From positions 8,732,001-8,796,000 of the forward strand of contig NZ_JANADK010000001.1 of NCBI RefSeq assembly GCF_024199795.1: a stretch of DNA of 64,000 nucleotides, written 5' to 3'. The notes under the pieces are model-generated. The model was not told where the DNA came from and did no database searches. It saw only the letters and a list, made by a program, of their open reading frames with translations. The translations under genes were made by a program, and so were the position numbers. Positions 46,555-56,130 of this stretch are shown in pieces. Numbering within the stretch: the stretch's first letter is position 1; the number at the start of each line of letters is the position of its first letter. Origin of the DNA: Bradyrhizobium sp. CCGB01 (GTDB lineage Bacteria; Pseudomonadota; Alphaproteobacteria; Rhizobiales; Xanthobacteraceae).

Positions 46555-46744
46555 CGCCCTTGCGGCCAAAACCGCCCCGCGCTTCGCACTTGCGGCAGCG
46601 CGGTTTGCGACGATTCCAGTAGCCACTCCCTGACCTTTGTCCTAAGCCTCGACCGGCTTGCCACCCGTTCCGGCAGGCTCGATACTGCCGGCAATGAGGC
46701 AAGCCCGAGACACAACGGGCTCTGGCAAATGAGGGGAGTTTTCC

Positions 46745-48430
46745 ATGGAGCGCATCTGGCTCAAGCAATATCCGCCCGGCGTGCCCGCTGATATCGAGCC
46801 GACCCAATACGCATCGCTGGTCAACCTCTTGGAGGAGAGCTTCTCCAAATTCGCCGACCGCAAGGCGTTCATCTGCATGGACAAGGCGATCACCTATCGC
46901 GACCTCGACCAGATGTCGCTGGCGCTCGCGGCTTACTTGCAGGGTCGCGGTCTCCAGCGCGGCGCGCGCGTCGCGATCATGATGCCGAACGTGCTGCAAT
47001 ATCCGGTCGCCACCGCCGCCGTGCTGCGTGCCGGTTTCGCGGTGGTCAACGTCAACCCGCTCTACACGCCGCGCGAGCTCGAGCACCAGCTCAAGGATTC
47101 CGGCGCCGAAGCCATCATCGTGCTGGAGAATTTTGCCCACACGGTCGAGCAGGTGATCGCGAAGACACAAGTCAAGCATGTCATCGTCGGCAGCATGGGC
47201 GATCTGCTCGGCTTCAAGGGCGTGATCGTCAACCTGGTCGTCCGCCGCGTGAAGAAGATGGTGCCGGCCTGGTCGCTGCCGGGCGCGGTGTCTTTCAACG
47301 ACGCGGTATCGGCCGGCCGCAGCATGACGTTCAACAAGCCAAAACTGTCGCCGGGCGACGTCGCCTTCCTGCAATATACCGGCGGCACCACCGGCGTCTC
47401 CAAGGGCGCCACCCTGCTCCACCGCAACATCGTCGCCAACGTCCTGCAAAACGACGCGTGGCTTCAGCCGGCGATGGCCGCACCTCCGCATGTCGATCAG
47501 CTCATGATCGTCTGCGCGCTGCCGCTCTATCACATCTTCGCGCTGACGGCCTGCTACCTGCTCGCGGTGCGCGCTGGCGGCTGCAATCTGCTGATCCCCA
47601 ATCCGCGCGACATCGCGGGCTTCATCAAGGAGCTGGCGAAGTACCAGGTCAACAGCTTCCCGGCGGTGAACACGCTCTACAACGGGCTGATGCACCATCC
47701 CGACTTCAAGAAGCTCGACTTCTCCAAGCTGAAGATTTCGAACGGCGGCGGCATGGCGGTGCAGCGCCCGGTGGCCGAACAGTGGAAGGCCGTGACCGGC
47801 TGCTTCATCGCCGAAGGCTACGGCCTGTCGGAGACCTCGCCGACGCTGACCTGCAATCCGGCGACCACGACCGAGTTCTCGGGCTCGATCGGCATCCCCG
47901 TGCCCTCGACCTGGATCTCGATCCGTGACGATGACGGCAACGAGCTGCCGCTCGGCCAGCCCGGCGAGATCTGCGCCAAGGGCCCGCAGGTGATGTCGGG
48001 CTATTGGAACAGGCCGGAAGAGACCGCGAAGGTGATGACCGCGGACGGCTATTTCCGCACCGGCGATATCGGCGTGATGGACGAGAAGGGATACACCAAG
48101 ATCGTGGACCGCAAGAAGGACATGATCCTGGTCTCCGGCTTCAACGTCTATCCGAACGAGATCGAGGAAGTGATCGCGAGCAATCCGGGCGTGCTCGAAT
48201 GCGCCGTGATCGGCATCCCCGATTCCAAGTCGGGCGAGGCGGTGAAGGCGTTCGTGGTCAAGAAGGACCCGAACCTCACGGCGGAAGCCGTGATCAAGTT
48301 CTGCCAGGAGCAGCTCACCGGCTACAAGGTGCCCAAGCACATCGAATTCCGCACCGACCTGCCGAAGACCAATGTCGGCAAGATCCTGCGCCGGCAGCTC
48401 CGCGACGAGAAGAAGGCGGAGGCGGCGTAA
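46745..48430 (+). CDS. fadD: Long-chain fatty-acid-CoA ligase
   Basis: A 561-residue ANL-superfamily enzyme of FadD type. It starts MERIWLKQYPPGVPADIEP, typical FadD, has the P-loop LQYTGGTTGVSKGA, AEGYGLSETSPTLTCNP, GYFRTGDIGVMDEKGYTKIVDRKKDMI and the terminal LPKTNVGKILRRQLR. It activates fatty acids at the inner membrane for beta-oxidation or lipid synthesis. It is unrelated in neighbourhood to the other synthetase at 33764. A DUF924 gene starts 17 bp after its stop. Confidence 0.93.
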   Translation: MERIWLKQYPPGVPADIEPTQYASLVNLLEESFSKFADRKAFICMDKAITYRDLDQMSLALAAYLQGRGLQRGARVAIMMPNVLQYPVATAAVLRAGFAVVNVNPLYTPRELEHQLKDSGAEAIIVLENFAHTVEQVIAKTQVKHVIVGSMGDLLGFKGVIVNLVVRRVKKMVPAWSLPGAVSFNDAVSAGRSMTFNKPKLSPGDVAFLQYTGGTTGVSKGATLLHRNIVANVLQNDAWLQPAMAAPPHVDQLMIVCALPLYHIFALTACYLLAVRAGGCNLLIPNPRDIAGFIKELAKYQVNSFPAVNTLYNGLMHHPDFKKLDFSKLKISNGGGMAVQRPVAEQWKAVTGCFIAEGYGLSETSPTLTCNPATTTEFSGSIGIPVPSTWISIRDDDGNELPLGQPGEICAKGPQVMSGYWNRPEETAKVMTADGYFRTGDIGVMDEKGYTKIVDRKKDMILVSGFNVYPNEIEEVIASNPGVLECAVIGIPDSKSGEAVKAFVVKKDPNLTAEAVIKFCQEQLTGYKVPKHIEFRTDLPKTNVGKILRRQLRDEKKAEAA

Positions 48431-48446
48431 GCCGCGCCTCTGGTTC

Positions 48447-49001
48447 ATGACTGACGAGGCCAATATCAGCCCGGCCGGCATTCTCGCCTTCTGGCGCGAG
48501 GCCGGCCGCGAACGCTGGTACGAGCGGGACGACGCTTTCGACGCGGAGGTCAGGCTCCGTTTTCTTCCGCTATGGCAGAAGGCGGTTGCCGGCGAGCTGT
48601 CCTCGTGGGAGGCGAGCGACGACGGCACGCTCGCGCTCGTCATCGTGCTCGACCAGTTTCCCCGCAACATGTTTCGCGGTACGCCGCAGGCCTTTGCCAG
48701 CGACGCGCTGGCGCGCGACGTCACCCGCCGCGCCATCGATCGGGGCGTCGATCGCAGGATCGATCCGATCTTGCTCGAATTCCTCTATTTGCCCTTCATG
48801 CATTCCGAGCACCTGCCCGACCAATTGCATTGCGTCGCGCTGTTTCAGGACACCGACAATGCCGAGAACCTGAAATACGCGCGGGAGCACGCCGACATCA
48901 TCCAGCGGTTCGGCCGCTTCCCCCACCGCAACCGCCTCCTCGGCCGCGACACCACCGAGGAGGAGCAGGCTTTCCTCGACGGCGGCGGGTTTGCCGGCTG
49001 A
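48447..49001 (+). CDS. DUF924-family protein
   Basis: A 184-residue cytoplasmic protein with the DUF924 signature: ILAFWREAGRERWYERDDAFDAEVR, LVIVLDQFPRNMFRGTPQAFASD, FLYLPFMHSEHLPDQ, and FGRFPHRNRLLGRDTTEEEQAFL. This family is helical (TPR-like) and of unknown function. The ATG at 48447 lies 17 bp after fadD, so the two are likely cotranscribed. Confidence 0.9.
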   Translation: MTDEANISPAGILAFWREAGRERWYERDDAFDAEVRLRFLPLWQKAVAGELSSWEASDDGTLALVIVLDQFPRNMFRGTPQAFASDALARDVTRRAIDRGVDRRIDPILLEFLYLPFMHSEHLPDQLHCVALFQDTDNAENLKYAREHADIIQRFGRFPHRNRLLGRDTTEEEQAFLDGGGFAG

Positions 49002-49109
49002 TGACATCACGGTGAAAGACGACCGCCCTCGCCGCTTTCCCCGCCGGCAATATTGTGCAGGCCCGCTGCACGGTCTAAAAAGCGGGACCGATTTTCAGGG
49101 AGACTGACG

Positions 49110-49595
49110 ATGGCGATCCAGACTGGCGACAAGCTGCCCGAGGCGAAATTCCGCGTGATGACGGCGGAAGGCCCGCAGGTGAAGACCACCGACGATATCT
49201 TCAAGGGCAAGAAGGTGGCGCTGTTCGCCGTGCCCGGCGCCTACACCGGCACCTGCCACAAGATGCATCTGCCGAGCATCTTCCTCAACGCCTACGCGAT
49301 GAAGGACAAGGGCGTCGACACCATCGCCATCGTCTCCGTCAATGACGCTTTCGTCATGAACGCCTGGAAGCGCGACACCGACCAGCGCGACGAGGCCATC
49401 TTCCTCGCCGACGGTAACGCCGACTTCGCCAAGGCGATCGGCATGGAGCTCGACGCCTCCGGCAACGGCCTCGGCATCCGCTCCAAGCGTTATTCGATGC
49501 TGGTCGAGGACGGCGTGGTCAAGAAGCTGAACCTCGAGGCGATGCCCGGCAAGGTCGAGGTATCCGGCGGCGATACGCTGCTCGGGCAGCTCTGA
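49110..49595 (+). CDS. Peroxiredoxin (PRX5/AhpC-TSA glutaredoxin-dependent type)
   Basis: A 161-residue protein with a CAGGGAGAC ribosome site. The peroxidatic Cys lies in PGAYTGTCHKMHLPSI, the PRX5 signature (PGxFTxxCxxxHxP), and RYSMLVEDGVVKKLNLE is the resolving-loop region. It reduces hydrogen peroxide and organic hydroperoxides using thiols. Expected to be cytoplasmic; no signal peptide. It follows the DUF924 gene with a 108 bp gap. Confidence 0.92.
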   Translation: MAIQTGDKLPEAKFRVMTAEGPQVKTTDDIFKGKKVALFAVPGAYTGTCHKMHLPSIFLNAYAMKDKGVDTIAIVSVNDAFVMNAWKRDTDQRDEAIFLADGNADFAKAIGMELDASGNGLGIRSKRYSMLVEDGVVKKLNLEAMPGKVEVSGGDTLLGQL

Positions 49596-49611
49596 GTCAC
49601 GGCGGAAGTAC

Positions 49612-49702
49612 CGTAGGGTGGGCAAAGGCGCGTCAGCGCCGTGCCCACCATCTTCCTCGATTTAAAAAAGTCGTGGGCACGCTTCGCTTTGCCCACCCTA
49701 CG
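49612..49702. repeat. CGTAGGGTGGGCAAAG inverted-repeat element
   Basis: Perfect 16-bp ends (CGTAGGGTGGGCAAAG, with complement at 49687-49702) enclose a second perfect pair, GTGCCCAC and GTGGGCAC. It lies between convergent genes. The element at 17632-17720 is a degenerate copy and 19390-19505 a relative. Confidence 0.9.
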
Positions 49703-49743
49703 AAACCGGGCGATGACGGCGGAGAGTGTGGCCTCCTCGACGC

Positions 49744-50208
49744 CTACTCCCCCACCCGCTGCTGCAATCGCGCCTTCACGATTCCATCCCGCGCCAGCTG
49801 ATCCGCCCGCTCGTTCTCCGGGTGCCCGGCGTGGCCCTTGACCCAATGCCAACGGACGTCATGTGCCTTCAGCGCGGCATCGAGGCGCTGCCATAGCTCG
49901 ACATTCTTCACCGGCTTCTTGTCGGCGGTACGCCAGCCGTTGCGCTTCCAGCCGTGGATCCAGCCGGTGATGCCCTGCCGCACATACTGGCTGTCGGTGT
50001 AGAGATCGACCGTGCACGGCTTCTTCAGCGCTTCGAGCGCGGAGATCGCCGCCATCAATTCCATCTGGTTGTTGGTGGTGTGGCGCTCGCCGCCGTTCAG
50101 CTCTTTTTCCTTGTCGCCGAACTTCAGGATCGCGCCCCAGCCGCCGGGCCCGGGATTTCCCGAGCAGGCGCCGTCGGTATAGATCGTCACAATGGGAAGC
50201 TCGCTCAC
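49744..50208 (-). CDS. rnhA: Ribonuclease HI
   Basis: A 154-residue protein with the RNase HI catalytic residues: Asp in [17 protein letters not shown], Glu in NQMELMAAI, Asp in YTDSQYV and Asp in ADQLARDG, plus the [14 protein letters not shown] loop. It removes RNA from RNA-DNA hybrids and Okazaki primers. The GTG start at 50208 overlaps the homoserine kinase stop (GTGA). It is the last gene of the ispH-thrB-rnhA unit. Confidence 0.95.
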   Translation of the reverse strand: MSELPIVTIYTDGACSGNPGPGGWGAILKFGDKEKELNGGERHTTNNQMELMAAISALEALKKPCTVDLYTDSQYVRQGITGWIHGWKRNGWRTADKKPVKNVELWQRLDAALKAHDVRWHWVKGHAGHPENERADQLARDGIVKARLQQRVGE

Positions 50209-51188
50209 GCGACCAGTCCTGACGGCATCAGCCCGTAATCGCGCGCGCTGGACACGCTCTGGTGGAAGCGCAGCTTGCGGAAATATTCCAGCGGATCCTT
50301 CGGCTTGACCAGCGCGCCCGGAGGGACGTTGAGCCAGTCGACCAGCCGCGTCAGCAGGAAGCGGATCGCGGCGCCGCGCGCGAGCAGCGGCAGCGCGGCT
50401 TCTTCCGCCTCGGAGAGTTTTCGCACCCGGCCATAGGCATTGAGGAAGGCGCGCGCCTTGGTGACGTTGAACGAATGATCCGGCTCGAAACACCAGGCAT
50501 TCAGGCAGATCGCGACGTCATAGGCCAGCATGTCGTTGCAGGCGAAGGTGAAGTCGATGATCCCCGAGAGCTTGTCGCCAAGGAAGAAGACGTTGTCGTT
50601 GAAGAGATCGGCGTGGATCACGCCCTCCGGCAGATTGTTCGGCCAGACCCCGCTCGAGAGATAATCGAGCTCGGCGGCGAGAAACGCATGCAGGCCCGGC
50701 TGGACCTCATCGGCGCGGCTTGCCGCCGCGTCGAACAGCGGCCGCCAGCCCGAGACCGACAGCGCATTGCCACGCTTGATCGCAAAATTGGCGCCGGCCA
50801 GATGCATCCTGGCCAGCCCCTCGCCGACGCCGGCACAATGGGTCGCGTTCGGCTTGCGCGGCCAGACGCCTTCGAGAAAGGTGATGATCGCGGCCGGACG
50901 GCCCGACAGCTCGCGCAGCGCCTCGCCGTCTCTGCCCTTTACCGGCAGCGGGCAGTTGACGCCGTGCTCGGCGAGATGCGTCATCAGCGCCAGGAAGAAC
51001 GGCAGATCGTTCTTCGCCACGCGCTTCTCATAGAGCGTGAGGATGAACGAGCCTTGACCCGTGTGCAGCAGGAAGTTTGAATTCTCGACGCCCTCGGCGA
51101 TGCCCTTGTATGAGAGCAATTCGCCGAGATCGTATTGCTTCAGGAAATCCGCAAGCTCGTCGGCGGCAACGTCGGTGTAGACCGCCAT
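50205..51188 (-). CDS. thrB: Homoserine kinase
   Basis: A 327-residue kinase of the aminoglycoside-phosphotransferase-like (ThrB type II) fold. Motifs are [28 protein letters not shown] and the catalytic loop [17 protein letters not shown] with [10 protein letters not shown]. It phosphorylates L-homoserine in threonine synthesis. It lies 6 bp after ispH and overlaps rnhA, matching the alphaproteobacterial gene order. Confidence 0.94.
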   Translation of the reverse strand: MAVYTDVAADELADFLKQYDLGELLSYKGIAEGVENSNFLLHTGQGSFILTLYEKRVAKNDLPFFLALMTHLAEHGVNCPLPVKGRDGEALRELSGRPAAIITFLEGVWPRKPNATHCAGVGEGLARMHLAGANFAIKRGNALSVSGWRPLFDAAASRADEVQPGLHAFLAAELDYLSSGVWPNNLPEGVIHADLFNDNVFFLGDKLSGIIDFTFACNDMLAYDVAICLNAWCFEPDHSFNVTKARAFLNAYGRVRKLSEAEEAALPLLARGAAIRFLLTRLVDWLNVPPGALVKPKDPLEYFRKLRFHQSVSSARDYGLMPSGLVA

Positions 51189-51194
51189 AAAGGT

Positions 51195-52163
51195 CTACTC
51201 GGCGGCGGCTTCGGGGCGCACCTGACGCGGCAGCGGGAAGAACTCGTTCTCCTCCGCGGCCGAGACCGTCTCGACATGCAGCGTGTAGCGCTCGGCGAAC
51301 GCGTCCATGATCTCCTCGACGATCACTTCCGGCGCGGACGCGCCCGCGGTGATGCCGAGGCTCTTGATGTTGCCGAACTTGTCCCAGTCGATGTCGGTGG
51401 CGCGCTGCGCCAGCACCGCGATCCCGCAGCCCTCGCGCTCGGCGACCTCGCGCAGGCGCTGCGAGTTCGACGAATTGGGGGCGCCGACAACGATCAGCGC
51501 GTCGACCACCGGCGCCACCTTCTTCACCGCGAGCTGGCGGTTGGTGGTGGCGTAGCAGATGTCTTCCTTGTGCGGGCCGTTGATGTTCGGGAAGCGCTCC
51601 TTGAGCAGCGCCACGATCTCGGCGGTGTCGTCGATCGACAGCGTGGTCTGGGTCACGAAGGCGATGTTGTCGGGGTTCTTCGGGACGATCGTCTTGGCGT
51701 CCTCGGCGGTTTCGATCAGGGTCACGGCGCCGACCGGAAGCTGGCCGAGCGTGCCGACCACTTCGGGGTGGTGGGAGTGGCCGATCAGGAAGATCTCGCG
51801 GCCGCGCTTGAAGTGGATCGCGGCCTCGCGGTGCACCTTGGTCACCAGCGGGCAGGTCGCATCCAGCGAGAACAGGTTGCGCGACGTGGCGTCGGCCGGA
51901 ACCGATTTCGGCACGCCATGGGCCGAGAACACCACCGGCGCGGTGGTGTTTTCCGGGATTTCGGCGAGCTCTTCGACGAAAATGGCACCCTTCTTCTTCA
52001 ACCCGTCGACGACGTATTTGTTGTGCACAATCTCGTGGCGAACATAGACGGGGGCGCCGTATTTATCGAGCGCCCGTTCCACGGTGTCGATCGCCCGGAC
52101 CACCCCGGCGCAGAAGCCGCGGGGAGAACAAAGCACGATCTTAAGGTCTGGTTTGGCTGACAT
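51195..52163 (-). CDS. ispH: 4-hydroxy-3-methylbut-2-enyl diphosphate reductase
   Basis: A 322-residue iron-sulfur enzyme with its three cluster Cys in [25 protein letters not shown] and [13 protein letters not shown]. It makes isopentenyl and dimethylallyl diphosphate in the last step of the MEP pathway. It heads the unit ispH-thrB-rnhA. The start is the ATG at 52163; a further in-frame extension to 52187 is unlikely. The region before it (52164-52428) is shared with the divergent trcR gene. Confidence 0.96.
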   Translation of the reverse strand: MSAKPDLKIVLCSPRGFCAGVVRAIDTVERALDKYGAPVYVRHEIVHNKYVVDGLKKKGAIFVEELAEIPENTTAPVVFSAHGVPKSVPADATSRNLFSLDATCPLVTKVHREAAIHFKRGREIFLIGHSHHPEVVGTLGQLPVGAVTLIETAEDAKTIVPKNPDNIAFVTQTTLSIDDTAEIVALLKERFPNINGPHKEDICYATTNRQLAVKKVAPVVDALIVVGAPNSSNSQRLREVAEREGCGIAVLAQRATDIDWDKFGNIKSLGITAGASAPEVIVEEIMDAFAERYTLHVETVSAAEENEFFPLPRQVRPEAAAE

Positions 52164-52428
52164 TGAGCGATCTCGGGACCGAATCACCCGTTTCGCCTTC
52201 TGGCGGGGGCGGTCAATGGATGGAATTGGGCTTAAAAGGGTCTGCTAGGACTTTACAGGCGCTTCTAAGGGAATTGGGCCCCCTTTAGGCCGCTGTCAAG
52301 GCACTATCTATAGCAGAACCATTGCGTGGTTAGCCCCTCCGGGCTTATATAGCGCGAATTCCCTGTCATCGCTGATGACCACCGGTTTCGCCTCCAGAGG
52401 GGTGGGCGAAGCACAAAGGAGATTTGCC

Positions 52429-53124
52429 ATGAGCAACGCACCTCTGATGCCCAAGGCGACCGCCGTTTGGCTGCTCGACAACACCGCGCTGACCTTCGAC
52501 CAGGTCGCCGATTTCACCAAGATGCATCCCCTCGAGGTGCGCGCGATCGCCGACGGCGATGCCGCCCAGGGCATCAAGGGCATGGATCCCCTCTCCAACG
52601 GCCAGTTGACCCGTGAGGAGATCGAGAAGGGCGAGAACAACCCGGACTACCGGCTCCGCCTCCAGGAGAGCAAGGTCGTGCTGCCGCCGCAGCCGAAGCG
52701 CAAGGGCCCGCGCTACACGCCGGTCTCCCGCCGCCACGAGCGCCCGAGCGCCATCCTCTGGCTGCTGCGCAGCCATCCGGAGCTCAAGGACGCCCAGATC
52801 ATGCGCCTGGTCGGCACCACCAAGAGCACCATCGCCAGCGTTCGCGACCGCACCCACTGGAACACCTCCCAGCTGACCCCGATCGACCCGGTGACCCTCG
52901 GCCTCTGCTCGCAGATCGAGCTCGATTTCGAAGTGGCGCGCGCGGCGAAGGAAAAGCCGATCGACGCGGCCTATGGCGGCGCCACGCTGCTGCCGGCCTC
53001 CGAGACCACCAAGAAGGACGAGTACGAACCCGCGGAGCGATCGAGCGACGACCTCAACGTCGACGCCGTGTTCGCCAAGCTGAAGACGCTCGGCGGCAAG
53101 AAGCAGGACGAGGAGGAGGAGTAA
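52429..53124 (+). CDS. trcR: TrcR-type (DUF1013) cell-cycle transcriptional regulator
   Basis: A 231-residue cytoplasmic protein with an AAAGGAGAT ribosome site. It starts MSNAPLMPKATAVWLLDNTALTFDQVADFTKMHPLEVRAIADGDAAQGIKGMDP and has a second DNA-binding-like segment PSAILWLLRSHPELKDAQIMRLVGTTKSTIASVRDRTHW, the DUF1013 pattern. In Caulobacter TrcR is a cell-cycle regulator. The C-terminus ends in EDEEEE. It is divergent from ispH and followed by a strong terminator. Confidence 0.92.
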   Translation: MSNAPLMPKATAVWLLDNTALTFDQVADFTKMHPLEVRAIADGDAAQGIKGMDPLSNGQLTREEIEKGENNPDYRLRLQESKVVLPPQPKRKGPRYTPVSRRHERPSAILWLLRSHPELKDAQIMRLVGTTKSTIASVRDRTHWNTSQLTPIDPVTLGLCSQIELDFEVARAAKEKPIDAAYGGATLLPASETTKKDEYEPAERSSDDLNVDAVFAKLKTLGGKKQDEEEE

Positions 53125-53153
53125 GTCCCTCCTCTCAACTCTTCATCGAATGC

Positions 53154-53185
53154 AAACGCGGCGGGATGACCCGCCGCGTTTTTGT
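53154..53185 (+). terminator. Rho-independent terminator of trcR
   Basis: A perfect 12-bp stem (AAACGCGGCGGG with CCCGCCGCGTTT, loop ATGA) is followed by a T-rich tail (TTTGTTT). It lies 30 bp after the trcR stop. Confidence 0.9.
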
Positions 53186-53258
53186 TTCGGCTTACGATGA
53201 AGATCGCACCCATCGTCGCCGCTGGAGCCGTCAATATGCGGCTCGCGCGATCGGCAAG

Positions 53259-53465
53259 TCAGCCCAGCTCGATCGTGTCGTTGATCTCGTGGACGAGTCC
53301 GACGCTGTCGATCGTCAGCACCATCTTCGCGTTGAGCTGCTCATGGCCCTTTATCCGGCCCGCCGCGATCGCATCGCGCACGGCCTTCTCGATCTCACGC
53401 TGCGAGGTGACACCGACTTGCTTCAGGAATTTACGCAGGCTGGTGTTGAACTGGTCCTCGTTCAT
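53259..53465 (-). CDS. DUF6494-type small protein
   Basis: A 68-residue protein, MNEDQFNTSLRKFLKQVGVTSQREIEKAVRDAIAAG, with a helical DNA- or RNA-binding-like look and a strand-rich end (MVLTIDSVGLVHEINDTIEL). It matches the pattern of the DUF6494 family of small alphaproteobacterial proteins. Function unknown; cytoplasmic. Confidence 0.8.
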   Translation of the reverse strand: MNEDQFNTSLRKFLKQVGVTSQREIEKAVRDAIAAGRIKGHEQLNAKMVLTIDSVGLVHEINDTIELG

Positions 53466-53490
53466 AACGGCCTCCGTTGAGCGGGACGGC

Positions 53491-53760
53491 CTACGGCCGC
53501 TCGGGGTGGTTCAGCATGTATTCGCCGAGGTCGCGTTGGCGGCGATCGGCGCGCGCGGTGGCGGCATTGCGCTGGACGTCGCGGTCCTTGCGGCAGGCCA
53601 CGTATTCGGGCGAGCCCTGCGCATAGCCCCGGCTCTGGCAGACCGCGTCGTCATCGTCCCCACCCATCGCCACCGGCGTCTGGTAGCGCGCGGAGCAGGC
53701 GGAGAGAGCGATGGCGAGAGCTACGGCTGCAAGCAGGCGCGGCGCGGTGGCGAGTGGCAT
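53491..53760 (-). CDS. Small lipoprotein
   Basis: An 89-residue protein with a lipoprotein signal: hydrophobic segment LLAAVALAIALSAC with the lipobox LSAC (lipid Cys at residue 22). The mature part has a GDDDDA acidic run and CQSRGYAQGSPEYVACRKDRD, a Cys pair typical of small Bradyrhizobium lipoproteins. It should be anchored in the outer or inner membrane. Function unknown. It lies 25 bp upstream of the DUF6494 gene on the same strand. Confidence 0.75.
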   Translation of the reverse strand: MPLATAPRLLAAVALAIALSACSARYQTPVAMGGDDDDAVCQSRGYAQGSPEYVACRKDRDVQRNAATARADRRQRDLGEYMLNHPERP

Positions 53761-53840
53761 ACGAGGTTCCCTGTTGGCCGGCCCTGTTTAGCGCGGAATG
53801 AGGAGATTGTAAGTCCCTGGGCGCTGTTCCCCCACTCGCT

Positions 53841-53941
53841 GTCATTCCCCGCGAAGGCGGGGAATCCAGTACTCCGCGACGGACATTGGGGACACATCTC
53901 GCGCCGCGGAGTACTGGATCACCCGCTTTCGCGGGTGATGA
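53841..53941. repeat. Mosaic hairpin element of the ATCCAGTACTCC family
   Basis: Three parts: a hairpin CCCCGCGAAGGCGGGG, a long-range perfect 15-bp pair (ATCCAGTACTCCGCG at 53864 with its complement at 53905), and a hairpin CACCCGCTTTCGCGGGTG. The same order occurs at 35818-35920. Confidence 0.85.
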
Positions 53942-54000
53942 CGGCTGAGGTTGGAGAGAGAGGGTCGCGCCTCACCAGCATGGCGACCGGACATCAAACC

Positions 54001-55911
54001 TCACACCCTCCCCTTCAGCGCCTCGCCGATCTCGTCCAGCACCTTGGGGTCCTCGATCGTGGCCGGCATGGTCCAGGCTTCGCCGTCGGCGATCTTCTTG
54101 ATGGTGCCGCGCAGGATCTTTCCCGAGCGCGTCTTGGGCAGGCGGCCGACGGTGATGGCGAGCTTGAAGGCAGCGACCGGGCCGAGCCGGTTGCGCACCA
54201 GCGCGACGATCTCCTTCTCGATCTCCGCGGGCGGCCGCTTCACGCCGGCCTTGAGCACCAGGAAGCCGCAGGGCACCTCGCCCTTGATGGCATCCTTGAC
54301 GCCGAGCACCGCGCATTCGGCGACGTCGGGATGCGAGGCCAGGATCTCCTCCATGCCGCCGGTGGAGAGACGATGGCCGGCGACGTTGATGATGTCGTCG
54401 GTGCGGCCCATGACGAAAACATAGCCGTCCTCGTCCTTGTAGCCGGCATCGGAGGTTTTGTAGTAGCCGGGGAATTCGGTGAGATAGGCTTCCTTGAACC
54501 GGTCGTCCTGATTCCACAGCGTCGGCAGGCAGCCCGGCGGCATCGGCAGCTTGATGACGATCGAGCCCATGGTGTTCGGGCCGACGGGCTTGGCGGCTTC
54601 GTCCACGACATCGACCTGGTAGCCAGGCATCGGCACCGTCGGCGAGCCATGCTTCACCGGCAGCATGCCGAGACCGACGGGATTGCCGGCGATGCACCAG
54701 CCCGTCTCGGTCTGCCACCAATGATCGATCACCGGCACCTTCAACTGCTGCTCGGCCCATTCCACCGTCGGCGGGTCGGCGCGCTCGCCGGCGAGGAACA
54801 GCGTGCGGAATTTGGAGAGGTCGTATTGCCGGATGAACTTGCCTTCCGGATCCTCCTTGCGGATCGCGCGGAACGCGGTCGGCGCGGTGAAGAAGGCGAC
54901 CGCCTTGTGCTCGCTGATGACGCGCCAGAACGCGCCGGCATCGGGCGTGCCGATCGGCTTGCCCTCATACATGATCGAGGTCGCGCCGTGCAGCAGCGGG
55001 CCGTAGATGATGTAGCTGTGGCCGACCACCCAGCCGATGTCGGAGCCGCACCACCAGACCTCGCCCGGCTTGACGCCATAGAGGTTGAACATCGACCATT
55101 TCACCGCGACCAGATGGCCGCCATTGTCGCGCACGACGCCCTTGGGAATCCCGGTCGTGCCTGACGTGTAGAGGATGTAGAGCGGATCGGTGGCGGCGAC
55201 AGGCACGCAAGGGGCTTTCTTGCCGTCGTTGATCGCCTTGCGGCGCAGGCTCGCCCAATCGTAGTCGCGGCCGGGCGTGAGGTCGCAGACGAGCTGCGGA
55301 CGCTGCAGCACGATGCAGGCCTTCGGCTTCGTGCCGGCAAGCTTGATCGCCTCGTCGAGCAGCGGCTTGTACTGCACGATGCGGCCGGGCTCGATGCCGC
55401 AGCTTGCGGAGAGAATGAGCTTCGGCTGGGCATCGTCGATACGGGTGGCGAGCTCCTTGGCGGCAAAGCCGCCGAACACCACCGAGTGCACCGCACCGAT
55501 GCGCGCGCAGGCGAGCATCGCGACCACCGCCTCCGGCACCATCGGCATATAGAGGATGACGCGATCGCCCTTGGCGACGCCAAAATCCTGCATGACGGCG
55601 CCGAGCGCCTGCACCTCGGCCAAGAGCTCGGCATAGGTGAATTTGGTGACCGCGCTCGTCAGCGGCGAATCATGGATCAGCGCGACCTGGTCGGCGCGGC
55701 CGCGTTCGACATGGCGGTCGAGCGCGTTGTAGCAGGTGTTGACGACGCCGCCCGTGTACCAACGGCCATAGACGCCCTGCGCGCCGTCGAAAATCGTCTT
55801 CGGCGGCTCGATCCAGTCGATCTCCGTGGCCGCCTCGGCCCAAAAGCCCTGGGGATCAGCCAGCGAGCGCGCGTGGACCTCGTGATAGAGACTCTTCCCC
55901 TGGGCATTCAT
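54001..55911 (-). CDS. prpE: Propionyl-CoA synthetase (PrpE type)
   Basis: A 636-residue ANL-superfamily enzyme. It has YILYTSGTTGIPKGVVRDNGGH (P-loop), the signature WWQTETGWCIAGNP, and a C-terminal domain with MGRTDDIINVAGHRLSTGGMEE and LPKTRSGKILRGTIKKI, whose catalytic Lys is the acetylation site in Acs/PrpE. The start of the domain, KSLYHEVHARSLADPQGFWAEAA, and GPLLHGATSIMYEGKPIGTPDAG favour PrpE over Acs. It activates propionate to propionyl-CoA. The start at 55911 is preferred over 55992. Confidence 0.9.
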   Translation of the reverse strand: MNAQGKSLYHEVHARSLADPQGFWAEAATEIDWIEPPKTIFDGAQGVYGRWYTGGVVNTCYNALDRHVERGRADQVALIHDSPLTSAVTKFTYAELLAEVQALGAVMQDFGVAKGDRVILYMPMVPEAVVAMLACARIGAVHSVVFGGFAAKELATRIDDAQPKLILSASCGIEPGRIVQYKPLLDEAIKLAGTKPKACIVLQRPQLVCDLTPGRDYDWASLRRKAINDGKKAPCVPVAATDPLYILYTSGTTGIPKGVVRDNGGHLVAVKWSMFNLYGVKPGEVWWCGSDIGWVVGHSYIIYGPLLHGATSIMYEGKPIGTPDAGAFWRVISEHKAVAFFTAPTAFRAIRKEDPEGKFIRQYDLSKFRTLFLAGERADPPTVEWAEQQLKVPVIDHWWQTETGWCIAGNPVGLGMLPVKHGSPTVPMPGYQVDVVDEAAKPVGPNTMGSIVIKLPMPPGCLPTLWNQDDRFKEAYLTEFPGYYKTSDAGYKDEDGYVFVMGRTDDIINVAGHRLSTGGMEEILASHPDVAECAVLGVKDAIKGEVPCGFLVLKAGVKRPPAEIEKEIVALVRNRLGPVAAFKLAITVGRLPKTRSGKILRGTIKKIADGEAWTMPATIEDPKVLDEIGEALKGRV

Positions 55912-56130
55912 TCCCGCGCTCCCGTTCCCTTTATCCGCCTGGCCTCGACCTTGCGGCAGGACAGACGTCCCGCCATGACAGGGATCAAGCACTGGCGTAG
56001 TTTGAGGGCTATTTTCCCGGGAACGGGCCGCGGTTCAAGCTGAAAAGAACTGGAAATGGCGTCCCTCTCCCCGTTCGTTCGGGGCCGCGACGAGTTTCGC
56101 TCGCGCGGAGCGGGTTGCGGTGAGGGGCGG

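Noticed and set aside
46115..48736. Very long reverse-strand open frame (873 codons) opposite fadD and the carboxypeptidase
   Set aside because: The forward genes have clear family motifs across the same bases. Long antisense frames are expected in GC-rich DNA, and the product has no recognisable domain.
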